Source of the DNA: Silurus meridionalis
Lineage: Eukaryota; Chordata; Actinopteri; Siluriformes; Siluridae
Reading direction: 5' to 3'
DNA length: 64,000 nt
Assembly (NCBI RefSeq): GCF_014805685.1
Contig: NC_060906.1
Span: forward strand, 4,437,424 to 4,501,423
Positions 1 to 11,214 of the stretch are shown piece after piece; positions within the stretch are counted from its first letter, which is position 1; every line of letters begins with the position of its first letter. The notes below the pieces were generated by a model. That model worked only from the letters and a program-made list of their open reading frames with translations. It made no database searches and was not told the DNA's origin. The position numbers and the translations under genes were made by a program.

Positions 1-2940
1 CCATACCACCCTGTCCTCTACATCTGCCTCTTTCACACCAAATACCTGCATGTCTTCCCTCACCACATCCATGAACCTCCTCCTTGGCCTTCCTCTTTTC
101 CTCCTACCTGGTGGCTCCATCTTCAGCATTCTTCTACCAATATAATTCATGTCCCTTCTCTGCACATGTCCAAACCATCTCAATCTCGCCTCCCTCACCT
201 TGTCACCAAAACATCCTACATGTGCTGTCCCTCTAATAAACTCATTTCTAATCTTGTCCATCCTCGTCACTCCCAACGAAAACCTTAACATCTTCAGCTC
301 TGCTACCTCCAGCTCTGCCTCCTGCTTTTTACTCAATGCCACTGTCTCTAATCCATACAACATCGCAGGTCTCACCACAGTCCTATAAACTTTCCTTTCA
401 TTCTTGCAGATACCCTACTATCACAAATCACTCCTGTCACTCTTCTCCACACACTCCACCCTGCCTGCACTCTTTTTTTTACTTCTCTAACACACTCTCC
501 ATTACTTTGCACCGTTGACCCCAGGTACCTGAACTCCTCCACCTTCTCCACCTCTTCTCCCTGCAACCGCATCACTCCACTGCCCTCCCTCTCATTCACA
601 CACATGTACTCTGTCTTACTCCTACTGACTTTCATTCCCTTCTCTCCAGCGCATATCTCCACCTCTCCAGGCTCTTCTCAACCTGCTCTCTACTCTCACC
701 ACAAATCACAATATCATCTGCAAACATCATAGTCCAGGGAGACTCCTGTCTGACCTCGTCCGTCAACCTGTCCATCACCACTGCAAACAGGAAAGGGCTC
801 AGGGCCGATCCTTGATGCAGTCCAACCTTCACTCTGAACCAGTCTGTCGTACCTACTGCACACTTCACTGCCGTCACACTGTCCTCATACATGTCCTGCA
901 CCACCCTTACATACTTCTCTGACACACCTGACTTCCTCATACAACACCACAACTCCTCTCTTGGCACTCTGTCGTATGCTTTCTCTAAATCCACAAATAC
1001 ACAATGCAATTCCTTCTGTCCTTCTCTATACTTCTCCATCAACATCCTCAAAGCAAATAAGGCATCTGTGGTGCTCTTCCTCGGCATGAAACCATACTGT
1101 TGCTCACAGATGGTCACCTCTTCTCTCAGCCTGGCTTCCACTACTCTTTCCCATAACTTCATGGTGTGACTGATCAACTTAATTCTGTAGTTACTGCAGG
1201 TCTGCACATCTCCTTATGCTTAAAGATCGGTACCAGCACACTCCTTCTCCATTCCTCAGGCATCCTCTCCTTCCAGAATCCTGTTAAACAATCTGGTTAA
1301 AACTCCACTGCCATCTCTCCTAAACATCTCCACGCCTCTACCGGTATGTCATCTGGTCCAACCAACTTTCCATTCTTCATCCTCTTAATCGCTGCTCTCA
1401 CTTCCTCCTTACTAATCCTATTTACATCCTGCTTCACCAACTCCACATCCTCCAACCTTCTCTCTCTGTGATTTTCCTCATTCATCAGCTGCTCAAAATA
1501 CTCCTCTACCTTCTCAACACACTCTCCTCACTAGTCAACACATTTCCTCTCCATCCTTTATTGCTCTAACTTGCAGTACATCCTTCCCAGCTCGGTCCCT
1601 CTGCCTGGCCAATCGGTATAACTCCTTTTCTCCTTCCTTAGTGTCCAACCTCTTATACAGCTCCTCATATGCCTTTTCCTTGGCTTTCGCCACATCCCTT
1701 TTACCTGCTGCCGCATCTCCTTGTACTCCTGCCTACTTTTCTCATCACTCTGTCGATCCCACTTCTGTTTTGCCAACCTCTTTCCCTAATGCTTTCCTGC
1801 ACTTCCTCATTCCACCACCACGTCTCCTTGTCTTGCTTTCTATTTCCAGATGTCACACCAAGTACTTTTCTAGCTGTTCATCACTCCTGCAGTAGTTCCC
1901 CAATCATCCGCACCTCTTCACCACCACCGAGCCCCTGTCTGACCTCTTCCCTGAACCTCACACTACACTCTTCCTCCTTCAGTTTCCACCATCTTGTTCT
2001 TCTTTCAATCCTTACATTCCTCCTCTTCTTCTTCGCCTCCAAAACCATCCTACAGACCATCATCCGATGCTGTCTAGCTACACTGTCCCCCGCCAACACC
2101 TTACAGTCTCCAATCTCCTTCAGGTTGCATCTCCTGCATAGCACATAGTCCACCTGTGTGCACCTTCCTCCACTCCTATACGTCACCCTATGATCCTCCT
2201 CCTTCTTAAAATACGTGTTCATCACTGCCATTTCCATCCTTTTAGCAAAATCTACCACCATCTGCCCTTCCACATTCCTCTCCTTAAAACCATACCTACC
2301 CATCACCTCCTCATCACCTCTGTTCCCTTCACCTACATGCCCATTAAAGTCTGCCCCAATCACCAAGCGTTCTTTCCTAGGTACACCATCTACCACGTCA
2401 TCTAATTCACTCCAGAATCTTTCCTTTTCCTCCATCTCACAGCCAACTTGTGGAGCATAGGCACTGATGACATTTATCATCCCTTCAACTTCCACCTTCA
2501 CGATCATCATCCTATCAGAAACTCTCTTCACCTCCACTACACTCTTACTGTACTTTTCCTTCAGAATCAACCCTACACCATTTCTCTTCCCATCCACACC
2601 ATGATAAAACAGTTTAAATCCACCTCCAATGTTCCTGGCCTTACTCCCTTTCCACTTGGTCTCCTGAACACACAGCATATCTACCTTTCTCCTCTCCATC
2701 ATATCAGCTATCTCTCTCCCTTTACCCGTCATTGTACCAACATTTAAAGTACCAACCCGAACCTCCACTCTCCTGCACTGCTCCTTTTCCTGCCGTCTCT
2801 GTAGACGTCTTCCTCCTCTCCTTCTCCTCCTTCGGCCAACAGTAGCCCAATTTCCACCGGTACCCTGTCGGCTAACGATACCTGTGGCGGTCGTTGTTAA
2901 CCCGGGCCTCGACCGATCCGGTATGAAATTCTCCTTTGTG
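1..2940 (-). mobile_element. RTE-type non-LTR retrotransposon (LINE), 3' end beyond the window
   Basis: Read on the minus strand, this stretch carries an N-terminal apurinic endonuclease followed by a reverse transcriptase, the single-ORF layout of RTE-clade LINEs. The frame is broken several times, so this copy is dead. The same family recurs at 5697-6412, 10141-10300 and 21863-21996. Its C-terminal region (about 1-371) includes the GHVQ-type stretch typical of the end of these proteins, and the 3' terminus lies outside the window. The 5' end runs directly into the TGACCATCAC minisatellite at about 2940. Confidence 0.9.
372..1776 (-). pseudogene. RTE LINE reverse transcriptase domain, frame-broken
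   Basis: The RT lies in four pieces in different frames at 1558-1776, 1297-1485, 632-1207 and 372-662. The piece at 632-1207 holds the fingers and palm: YGFMPRKSTTDALF, then CVFVDLEKAYDRVPRE with its catalytic Asp, LHQGSALSPFLF, and the FADDIVICGES box (about 709-735 on the plus strand), the RTE version of the YADD motif. The 372-662 piece carries SKTEYMCVN and EFRYLGSTVQ, which normally follow the active site. At least three frame changes separate the pieces, so no full-length RT can be made. The family assignment is firm; activity is excluded for this copy. Confidence 0.85.
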
Positions 2941-2957
2941 ACCATCACACTCTTCAC
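1881..2957 (-). pseudogene. RTE LINE endonuclease domain (N-terminal part of the pol-like ORF)
   Basis: This 358-residue frame encodes an exonuclease-endonuclease-phosphatase fold protein, which would nick target DNA to prime reverse transcription. Visible hallmarks are TLNVGTMTGKG near residue 70, CVQETKW near 97 (the catalytic glutamate region), a GADFNGHVG motif near 202, and YRSGGRCTQVDYVL towards the C-terminal third. A basic Arg-rich segment lies near residues 43-62. The first dozen codons (MKSVMVTKEN) come from sequence that already resembles the adjoining minisatellite, so the annotated ATG is probably not the element's native start. The ORF stops before the RT domain, which continues in other frames downstream. 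Confidence 0.85.
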
Positions 2958-4950
2958 TGACCATCACAATTACATCACTGATCATCACACTCTCATCACT
3001 GACCATCACACTCATCACTGACCATCACATTCACATCACTGACCATTACTGACCATCACAATCACATCACTGATCATCACACTCATCACTGATCATCACA
3101 CTCACATTGCTGACTATCACATTCACATTACTGACCATCACACTAATCACTGACCATCACGCTCACATCACTGATCATCACGCTCACATCACTGACCATC
3201 ACACTCATCACTGACCATCACACTCACATCACGGACCATTACACACTCATCACTGACCATCACACTCACCACTGACCATTACACACTCATCACTGACCAA
3301 CACACTCACATCACTGACCATTACACATATTACTGATCATTACACTCACATCACTGCCCATCACACTCACATCACTGACCATCTCATTCACATCACTAAT
3401 CATCACACTCACATCAATGACTATCACACTCCCATTACTGATCTTTACACATCACTGATTATCACACACTCATCACCGACCATCACAATCATCACTGACC
3501 ATTAAACTCACATTACTGACCATCACAATCACATCACTGATCAACACACATCACTGACCTTCAAACTCACATTGCTGACCATCACATGACCATCACATGA
3601 CCATCACATGACCATCACACTCATCACTGACCATCACAATTACATCACTGATCATCACACTCACATCACTGACCATCACACTCATTACTGACCATCACAT
3701 TCACATCACTGACCATTACTGACCATCACAATCACGTCACTGATCATCACACTCATTACTGATCATCACACTCACATTACTGACTATCACATTCACATTA
3801 CTGACCATCACACTAATCACTGACCATCACGCTCACATCACTGATCATCACGCTCACATCACTGACCATCACACTCATCACTGACCATCTCACTCACATC
3901 ACGGACCATTACACACTCATCACTGACCATCACACTCACCACTGACCATTACACACTCATAACTGACCAACACACTCACATCACTGACCATTACACTCAC
4001 ATCACTGCCCATCACACTCACATCACTGACCATCACCCTAATCACTGATCATTACACACATCACTGACCATTACACTCACATCACTGACCATCACACTCA
4101 TCACTGACCATCTCATTCACATCACTGATCATCACACTCACATCACTGACCATCACACTCATCACTGACCATCACACTCGCATCACTAAACAATAGAGAG
4201 AAAAGGAGAAACATGTAAAGTGAAATCTTTGAAATCTGAATGTGGAGTAAAAGAAGCTGTAGGTTCTTCAGCTCCAGACAGTATTTTCAGGTGTTAATCT
4301 ACTGGAAATACACTGATCATCACACTCATCACTGATCATCACACATTTATCACTGACTATCACACTCGTCACTGACTATTACACTCACATCACTGACCAT
4401 CACACTCACATCACTGACCATCACACTCACATCACTAATCAACACACTCACATCACTGACCATTAAACTCACATCGCTGACCATCACACTCATCACTGAC
4501 CATCACACTCACAATACTGGCCATCACATGACCATCACACTCATCACTGACCGTCACATTCACATCACTGATCATCACACTCATCACTGACCATCACATG
4601 ACCATCACACTCATCATTGACCGTCACATTCACATCACTGATCATCACACTCATCACTGATCATCACACTAATCACTGATCATCACACTCACATCACTGA
4701 CCATCACACTCATCACTGACCATTACATTCACATCACTGACCATCACACTCATCCTTGACCATCACAATCACATCACTGATCATCACACTTAACACTGAT
4801 CATCACACTCACATCACTGACCATCACACTCACATCACTGACCATCACACTCACCACTGACCATAACACACTCATCACTGACCATCACACTCAAATCACT
4901 GACCATGACGCTCATATCACTGACCATTACACACTCATCCACACCCACAC
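2941..4950. repeat. TGACCATCAC minisatellite, 19-22 bp units, with a 670-bp higher-order repeat
   Basis: About 2 kb of tandem CACTCATCACTGACCATCA-like units, alternating between roughly 19 bp and 21 bp. A higher-order copy is visible: the variant string starting CCATCACAATTACATC at 2961 recurs at 3631, and the following ~380 bp repeat unit by unit with few changes, an offset of 670 bp. A non-satellite island of about 125 bp (4186-4312) interrupts the array. Short triplet-like duplications (CATGACCAT) sit at 3590-3620 and 4520-4620. I see no coding signal. Confidence 0.95.
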
Positions 4951-5604
4951 TCATCGGATCCTTGGCAGAAACATCATACAGAAATGAACCTGAGATATTA
5001 GAGGAGTGGCAGGAGTTCTACCTCCCAGATCACATGTACGTGTAGGTGATTGGTGTTTTTAAGGAGTTCACCTGTGACTCCCTCGAAGATGAACTGGTGC
5101 TGATGGTGTATGAGGATAGAAAAGTGTTTGCTAATGAAGGTAACAGGCTCCATCTCACCAATAACAACCTTAAGGAACCTTTGAACATGGCCTCCAGTTC
5201 CCAGGAACCAAAGAGTACAATCGAGGTCAAAGCTTTGAGGACATGGTGAGATGGACTTCAGTGTTTCTAAGTTTAATTCCAGCTTCAAGAGCTTCCTGAT
5301 TTTCAATCTCATATAAAACCTTTACATGATCAGAGATCATCGATCTTCACAAACCTTTTACACAATATCATCTAGTGATACAGAACACCATTTAGCATAA
5401 TATTAGGAACAATAAGGAGAATTATGCATTATTCAATTATAAATAACACTTATTTATAATTAATATTATCTTTTTATTTACTTGATATTTTGAGTCAGTG
5501 AGATCCCTTAATGTTTAAAATCACACTAAATACTTCTGATAAATCACACAGAAATATTATAACTTTAGTATTTTAATACATTATAGACTTACAGAGTGGA
5601 AGTG

Positions 5605-5606
<2 letters not shown>
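4951..5606. other. Unassigned sequence with overlapping short open frames
   Basis: Open frames lie on both strands between about 4998 and 5312. The plus-strand version, with EEWQEFYLPDHMYV followed by a stop and then KEFTCDSLEDELVLMVYED, reads more like protein than the minus-strand one. The only splice arrangement that joins these two plus-strand parts would need an intron of about 30 bp, which is too short. I recognise no family. The rest is AT-rich and featureless. Confidence 0.3.

Positions 5607-5653
<47 letters not shown>
5607..5653. repeat. (GT)n microsatellite
   Basis: Uninterrupted GT dinucleotide run of about 23 units. Confidence 0.98.
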
Positions 5654-5656
<3 letters not shown>

Positions 5657-5696
5657 TTACAGTGTTTAATGAGAACACAGTCATTAGTGTTGCACA

Positions 5697-6412
5697 AGTC
5701 AGCTCACTTTTAGTGTCGGTCTCAAGTCCGGATAAATGTGGAGGATTGTGTTATGAAGGACATCCAGCATAAAACATGGCTTTAAGGAGAGGAATGTGGA
5801 AGGGGAGAGGGTGGTGGATTTTGTTAAAAGCATGGATTTTGCTAAATGGCAGCGGTGAACACGTATTTTAAGAAGAAGGAGGATCATAGAGTGATGTATA
5901 AGAGTGGAGGAAGGTGCACACAGGTGGACTATGTTCTATGTAGGAGATGCAACCTGAAGGAGATTGGAGACAGGAAGGTGATGGCATGTGTATGGTTTAG
6001 AGACAGTGGCATTGAGTAAAAGACAGGAGGTGGAGATGGAGGTAGCAGAGCTGAAGATGTTGAGATGTTCGTTGGGAGTGATGACGATGGACAGGATTAG
6101 AAAAGAGTTTATTAGAGGAACAGCGCATGTAGGACGTTTTGGAGACAAGGTGAAGGAGGTAAGATCGAGATGGTTTGGACATGTTCAGAGGAGGGACATG
6201 GGGTATATCAGTAGGAGAATGCTGAGGATGGAGACACCAGATAGGAGGAAAAGAGGAAGACCAAGGAGGAGGTTTATGGATGTGGTGATGGAAGACATGC
6301 AGGTAGTTGGTATGAAAGAGGCAGCTGTAGAGGACAGGGGGTATGGAGATGGATGACCTGCTGTGGCCACCCCTAATGGGAGCAGCGAAAAAGTATAGAG
6401 AAAGCGAAGAAA
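5697..6412 (+). mobile_element. RTE LINE copy with the RT domain deleted
   Basis: Plus-strand relative of the element at 1-2940. It starts with an RTE 5' segment (CTCAAGTCCGGATAAATG region), jumps into the endonuclease C-terminal part (about 5760-5980, with GGRCTQVDYV), then joins directly to the protein's C-terminus (5985-6356: ETVALSKRQEVEMEVAELKM, RWFGHVQRRDMGY, RKRGRPRRRFMDVV). Roughly the whole reverse transcriptase is missing, with the junction near 5982. The 3' end shows the family's ATGGGAGCAGCGAAAAAG-like terminus at about 6380-6395. Confidence 0.88.
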
Positions 6413-6841
6413 TAAAAGTATTTACAAATAACCAAATAAATAACAAATAAATAACAAACAACTAACAATAAACAAATAAGCAAAAAACTAGAACACTGTG
6501 ATCACTGTGAATTTACACTGAATGCTTTTATAGTATCATCATCATAAACTTGTTTGATGCTGTAGCGACTTCTGTTTTCCTCAGATCTTTTTTCCATTCA
6601 TCCTGTCATCAATCCATCAAAGTAATCTGTCATTGTTTGTACTAAATGTTGTAACTGGTGGCTGTTGGAAATTGTGGCCATATTATTTGTAGCAATCAAG
6701 TATTTACTTCTGGCTTCAGTCTCAGCACAGTTACCAGGAGTATTTTTATTTTTGTGTGTTCAGGTAGAAAACAGCTGATTGCAGGTGAAACATGGTGGTG
6801 GTTTCACCTCGCTCAGGTTCTTCAATTTGTACACTCTACAG
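6413..6841. other. AT-rich sequence without recognisable features
   Basis: Begins with an A-rich AAATAAATAACAAAT stretch that may be the poly(A)-like tail of the preceding RTE copy. The remainder shows short unrelated frames only; on the minus strand it lies just downstream of the stop codon of the exon at 6842-7150, so part may be 3' untranslated sequence. Confidence 0.4.
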
Positions 6842-7150
6842 CTAACACCACGGAAGTTGTATGCGTTTTGGATCTCTAAAGTCATCTGGAAACACTGACA
6901 TCACAACAGAGGCCACTTTGGGATGGCAGACATGAAGACAGGAAACAGCAGTCATGATCTTGTTGGCGATGTGACTTTCACAGGACAGAGACACTCCGTA
7001 GTATCCACACCTGCCACTCTCACAGATGCACATGACGGTGGGAATCAGAGGATATTGACTACCTGATTTGTGACAATTATGGAATAGAACAGGAAATATC
7101 TGCTTATGCACCACTGCAGCTGCATCGGTTGAGCCGTACAATGTTGTGGT
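6842..7150 (-). CDS. Probable terminal coding exon of an unidentified minus-strand gene
   Basis: The exon opens after a good acceptor (CTTTTCCCTCAG, ending at 7151) and continues in phase 0 for 102 codons to a TAG at 6842-6844. The peptide begins TTTLYGSTDAAAVVHKQIFP and includes the Cys-rich stretch CICESGRCGYYGVSLSCES, then IMTAVSCLHVCHP. It follows the exon at 7229-7378 with matching phase across a 78-bp intron. I do not recognise the family; the alternating hydrophobic helices would suit a HEAT-like protein, but that is only an impression. If the reading through RIQLPWC to the stop is wrong, a donor inside the last codons (CC|GTGGTG) would extend the gene towards 5 kb. Confidence 0.5.
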   Translation of the reverse strand, partial: TTTLYGSTDAAAVVHKQIFPVLFHNCHKSGSQYPLIPTVMCICESGRCGYYGVSLSCESHIANKIMTAVSCLHVCHPKVASVVMSVFPDDFRDPKRIQLPWC

Positions 7151-7228
7151 CTGAGGGAAAAGACATCAGTGAAATATCGAGGGAAATAAAAGTCATTTTA
7201 TTATTCTAACTGATTCTGTTTCACTGAC

Positions 7229-7378
7229 CAGTTCCAGGAAGTAGGAGAAAGGTGTTTTGAGAGGAACATTTGAATGGCCCTGGGAAAGCTTCCATAGTAC
7301 ACCTAGAAATCTCGCCATCTTCTCTGGTTCGTACAGTTCTGGATGGATGTGTCCTAAGAACAGGATGCTGTGGAGTAT
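7229..7378 (-). CDS. Internal coding exon of the same unidentified minus-strand gene
   Basis: A 150-bp, 50-codon exon with symmetric phase 0. It follows a polypyrimidine tract and acceptor (TTCATTTCTCCTCAAG) and ends at a donor CTG|GTCAGTGA. The peptide starts ILHSILFLGHIHPELYEP and ends TPFSYFLEL, all helical and hydrophobic. Splicing to the exon at 7150 keeps the frame. The exon length, the clean signals and the non-repetitive sequence argue for a real host gene, perhaps the one starting at 19663, though nothing visible connects them across 10 kb of repeats. I cannot name the product. Confidence 0.5.
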
Positions 7379-7659
7379 CTTGAGGAGAAATGAAAGAATA
7401 TTATAAGAGCAGTGTGGGTGGGAGTTTGGGGATCTCTGTTGTGTAAGTGTGAGCTGATAGACACAGTTCTGTGTGATGGAGAATGAATGAAACCCAGTCA
7501 AAGATTCAGCACAATAAATAAGATGAATCTGGTAGTGAATGATTTCTGGATGGTTTATTTTAACCCTCTACTGCACAGCGTTGCCCTCAGGCAACAAAAA
7601 CAAATTCTTAAGCCCTAAATCTAGTGGATGTCTCTTTACATTTTTGCAATCAACTAGAA

Positions 7660-8984
7660 CAGGGGTCACCGACCTTTTTGACACCGACTAATGTGAATGG
7701 CTACCAGTTTGATACACAATTCTGAAATAACAAATTTGCTCAATTTACCTTTAATTATATGTTATTATTAATAATGAATGATATTTATCTCTGTCAGGGT
7801 CAAACTCAATTGCACAGGGGCCAAAACTCAAAGCACACTTTAGGTGGTGGGCCGAACAGGATTAACATTTATTGAACACACTAAAACAATGTTTTTTTAA
7901 CATAAATATGAATAAATACAGACAGGAATATTATTCCAGAATAAATAAACTTAAACTTTAAATAAATAAATCCATAAAAATATCTCCTGTCAAAATTATA
8001 CAAGTTAGAAATATGAACATGCTGCAAAAACCCTGAACAAATCAATAAAATTGTGCTTTTAAGTAAATGTTAAAATCACAACAAATCAAAACAATCAGAT
8101 TTCTTTGCTCTTATGCCATTTTATAAAAAATTATCTTAAACTTTAAATAACTTAAAATATTTTGCTCTCCATAAAAATATCTCCAGTCAAACACCAGACG
8201 TCTCACAGCTTCATCATGCATCTCTTAAGAAACTCTCCTCAGTAAATAACCTGCTGATGTTCCTCTGATTTCTCCTCTGTTTTCACACCAGCTTCACTTT
8301 GTGATTTTGCTCTGCTGAAATGTCAGATTCTTCTTTAACTCTTCTACTTTCTGTATCTTCTGCTCTGCATTCAGGTTTTTCAGCTTATCCTGATGTTTTG
8401 TCTCGTAGTGCGTCTTAGATTCAATTCTTCAATTACAGCCACATTCGCTCCACAAATAAGACACACGTGTTTACCGCCAGTGTCAGTAAACATCTACTCA
8501 GAATCCCATCGGTTTTGAATGGCTCTGTTTTCAGAATCAACTTTTCTCTTCACCACTGTGAGGCGCTGTTTCACAATAACTGTACAATAGAGTTAAATAC
8601 ATCAGCAGAAGCTCGACTTGATTGACGCTGGAATGTTCTCAGGTAGTCTAGCGTTCGGTAAGGGAGCTGTAGCGCTGCATTATGGGATCTGTAGTTTGTG
8701 TTATCAGAGCTACATATCGCCAGGCCATTCATAATAATAATAATAATAATAGATCTTTATAAAATCATCTCACGGATATAATTGTACGTCGGGCCGGATT
8801 TGACACTGAGTTTGACTCCCCTGATCTATGTGAAGACACTGATCATCTTAATGATCTCTCACAATAATTATCAACAATGATTTAACAAAGTAGAAAACAG
8901 CTATTTTTAGAAAAAGACCGCAGGCGACTCATGTGGTCCTTGCAGGTGACCTGGTGCCCGCGGGCACCATGTTGGTGACCTCTG
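7660..8984. mobile_element. hAT-like non-autonomous transposon (outer element)
   Basis: Termini CAGGGGTCACC at 7660 and GGTGACCTCTG ending at 8984 form imperfect terminal inverted repeats of a kind seen in Charlie-like hAT elements; the right end also carries GTGCCCGCGGGCAC, an internal palindrome common in that group. I find no clear 8-bp target duplication (AACTAGAA against CTTTATGG), so one end may be eroded. No transposase is encoded; most of the interior is a second element (7795-8823). Confidence 0.65.
7795..8823. mobile_element. hAT-like non-autonomous transposon nested in the outer one
   Basis: Starts CAGGGTCAAACTCA and ends TGAGTTTGACTCCCCTG, giving terminal inverted repeats. The flanks ATCTCTGT (7787-7794) and ATCTATGT (8824-8831) match at 7 of 8 positions, the expected 8-bp target duplication of hAT elements. 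The interior is AT-rich and has no long ORF, but a stretch near 8190-8480 may be decayed transposase. An AAT triplet run sits at 8731-8750. Confidence 0.75.
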
Positions 8985-9163
8985 CTTTATGGTGTTAATT
9001 TTGACCAACCAATAGCTTTGACAATAGTCATCTTTGTTTTCAATGATGATGCAGGTTAACAGAATAATTCACAAGTCACTGTTATATGTTATATAATAAA
9101 ATACAATAGATGCAAACACACAAAAGGTACAAATAATATTTTAAAATGATGTATATATAAGCG

Positions 9164-9521
9164 AAAGAGGCACAGGGTTTATTTGTATTTTTGTTATTCT
9201 TATTAAATCTGATTAAACATTTAAGGAGATTATTTTCTTTATGTGGTTTGATCTATAGGTGGTGGTGAGGGTTTGTGCGTGTGTGTGTGCGTGTCTGTCT
9301 GTCTGAGTTTTAGCCTGTGCATCTTCCGGGATCTGAAGTTCCAGGTGCCACCCAGTAAACTCCATGCAGTGGGTCCAGTAGAATGGGGAGTAATACAAAC
9401 AGAGACACAGGGTTTATTATTATTATTTTTTTTTATGTTTGTTGTTATTGTTTTAAAATCTGATTAAAAAATGTGAGAAATAATTTTGTGTAATTTCATC
9501 TTTAGGCGATGGTGAAGGTTT
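9164..9521 (+). repeat. Diverged tandem duplication of about 110 bp, offset about 235 bp
   Basis: The segment CACAGGGTTTATT...AAATCTGATTAAA...CTATAGGTGGTGGTGAGGGTTT at 9170-9272 recurs at 9404-9520 as CACAGGGTTTATT...AAATCTGATTAAA...CTTTAGGCGATGGTGAAGGTTT. Both copies end in a TAGG(T/C)G boundary that resembles a splice acceptor. Between them a 90-bp piece (FRDLKFQVPPSKLHAV in one frame) is open but unrecognised. A short GT-rich run is embedded at 9270-9300. Confidence 0.65.
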
Positions 9522-10077
9522 GGAAGTGGTTGAAACATACACCTCATATAAAGAATCTAAAAAACAACAAGAAATACGTCACACATTTTACCAGCAGGAA
9601 CAAGAAGCAGCAAGTGTTCAGAATGCAGCCACATCATTATTCACATATCAGCTCACTGTATTTTCATGTGAAACAAACATGTAACATCTGTAACTTACAC
9701 AAAAGCAGCATTTCACACGAAAGAATCAAACGTACAAATTCACACGTGATGAAATGATACACGATTACATGTTCATTAGCTGAATGAGATCTAACACACT
9801 CGTTCACACACTCGTTCACAGTGAGGTTCTGTAACAGCATGTGCTTTTGAGGAGATACTTACAGTACATGTGTCTGGACTCTAAAGTCTGTTCCCAATGA
9901 TCCTGACAGGAACAACAATAACTACAAAGGAAGATAAGGCACATACTGTGTGATCTCTAACACGGGGGCATTAATGTCTCTGCCACAGTGTGGGGCTTTT
10001 TTTGATTAGGCTACGAGTTGAGCTACTAGGTAGGTCACTTTGAGATCTCTCTTAATCACCTTTGGGTTTTTGAGATA
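9522..10077. other. No recognisable gene
   Basis: Moderately AT-rich sequence; short open frames only, no splice-bounded exon and no repeat family that I recognise. Confidence 0.5.
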
Positions 10078-10079
10078 TT

Positions 10080-10127
<48 letters not shown>

Positions 10128-10128
10128 A
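10078..10128. repeat. (GT)n microsatellite
   Basis: GT run of about 24 units. Confidence 0.98.
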
Positions 10129-10140
10129 TGTATGTTGGTA

Positions 10141-10300
10141 AAAGCATGGGGTATATTGGAGAAGGCTAAGGAGGGAAAAAGAAAGGCTAAGGAGAAGGTT
10201 TATGGATGTGCAGGTGGTTGGTTTGAAAGATGATCCACTGTGGGGACCACTAATAGGAGCAGCTGAAAGAAGAAGAAGAAGAAGAAGGAGACAGACAGGC
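10141..10300 (+). mobile_element. RTE LINE 3'-terminal fragment with (GAA)n tail
   Basis: AGGTTTATGGATGTGCAGGT and CCACTAATAGGAGCAGCTGAAAG match the 3' end of the RTE copy at 6260-6400. It ends in AGAAGAAGAAGAAGAAG, the short tandem tail characteristic of RTE 3' ends, and abuts the GT microsatellite on its 5' side. Confidence 0.8.
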
Positions 10301-10475
10301 TTGCATATTGTTCTTTGTAAAAAAAAAAAAAAAAACGTCTTCCTTCTTGCCCCCTACCCCACAGCCCAGACTTGTACAGAATACAGCTGTCAACACCCCC
10401 AGAAATTCCTGTAGTTCCTTCAGTGTTGCTATTGGCCTGTTGGTAGCTCTATAATTAGTTTCTCCTCATCCTCTT

Positions 10476-11214
<739 letters not shown>

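Noticed and set aside
2941..4950. CRISPR-like array of regular short repeats
   Set aside because: Units are contiguous tandem repeats without unique spacers, in a eukaryotic setting; no cas-like gene.
5046..5249. 67-codon plus-strand frame as a small gene
   Set aside because: Mirror frames of 66 and 104 codons exist on the other strand, and the in-frame upstream part is separated by a stop with no intron of workable size.
7660..8992. An 8-bp target duplication for the outer hAT element
   Set aside because: AACTAGAA and CTTTATGG do not match; no shifted pair gave a convincing duplication.
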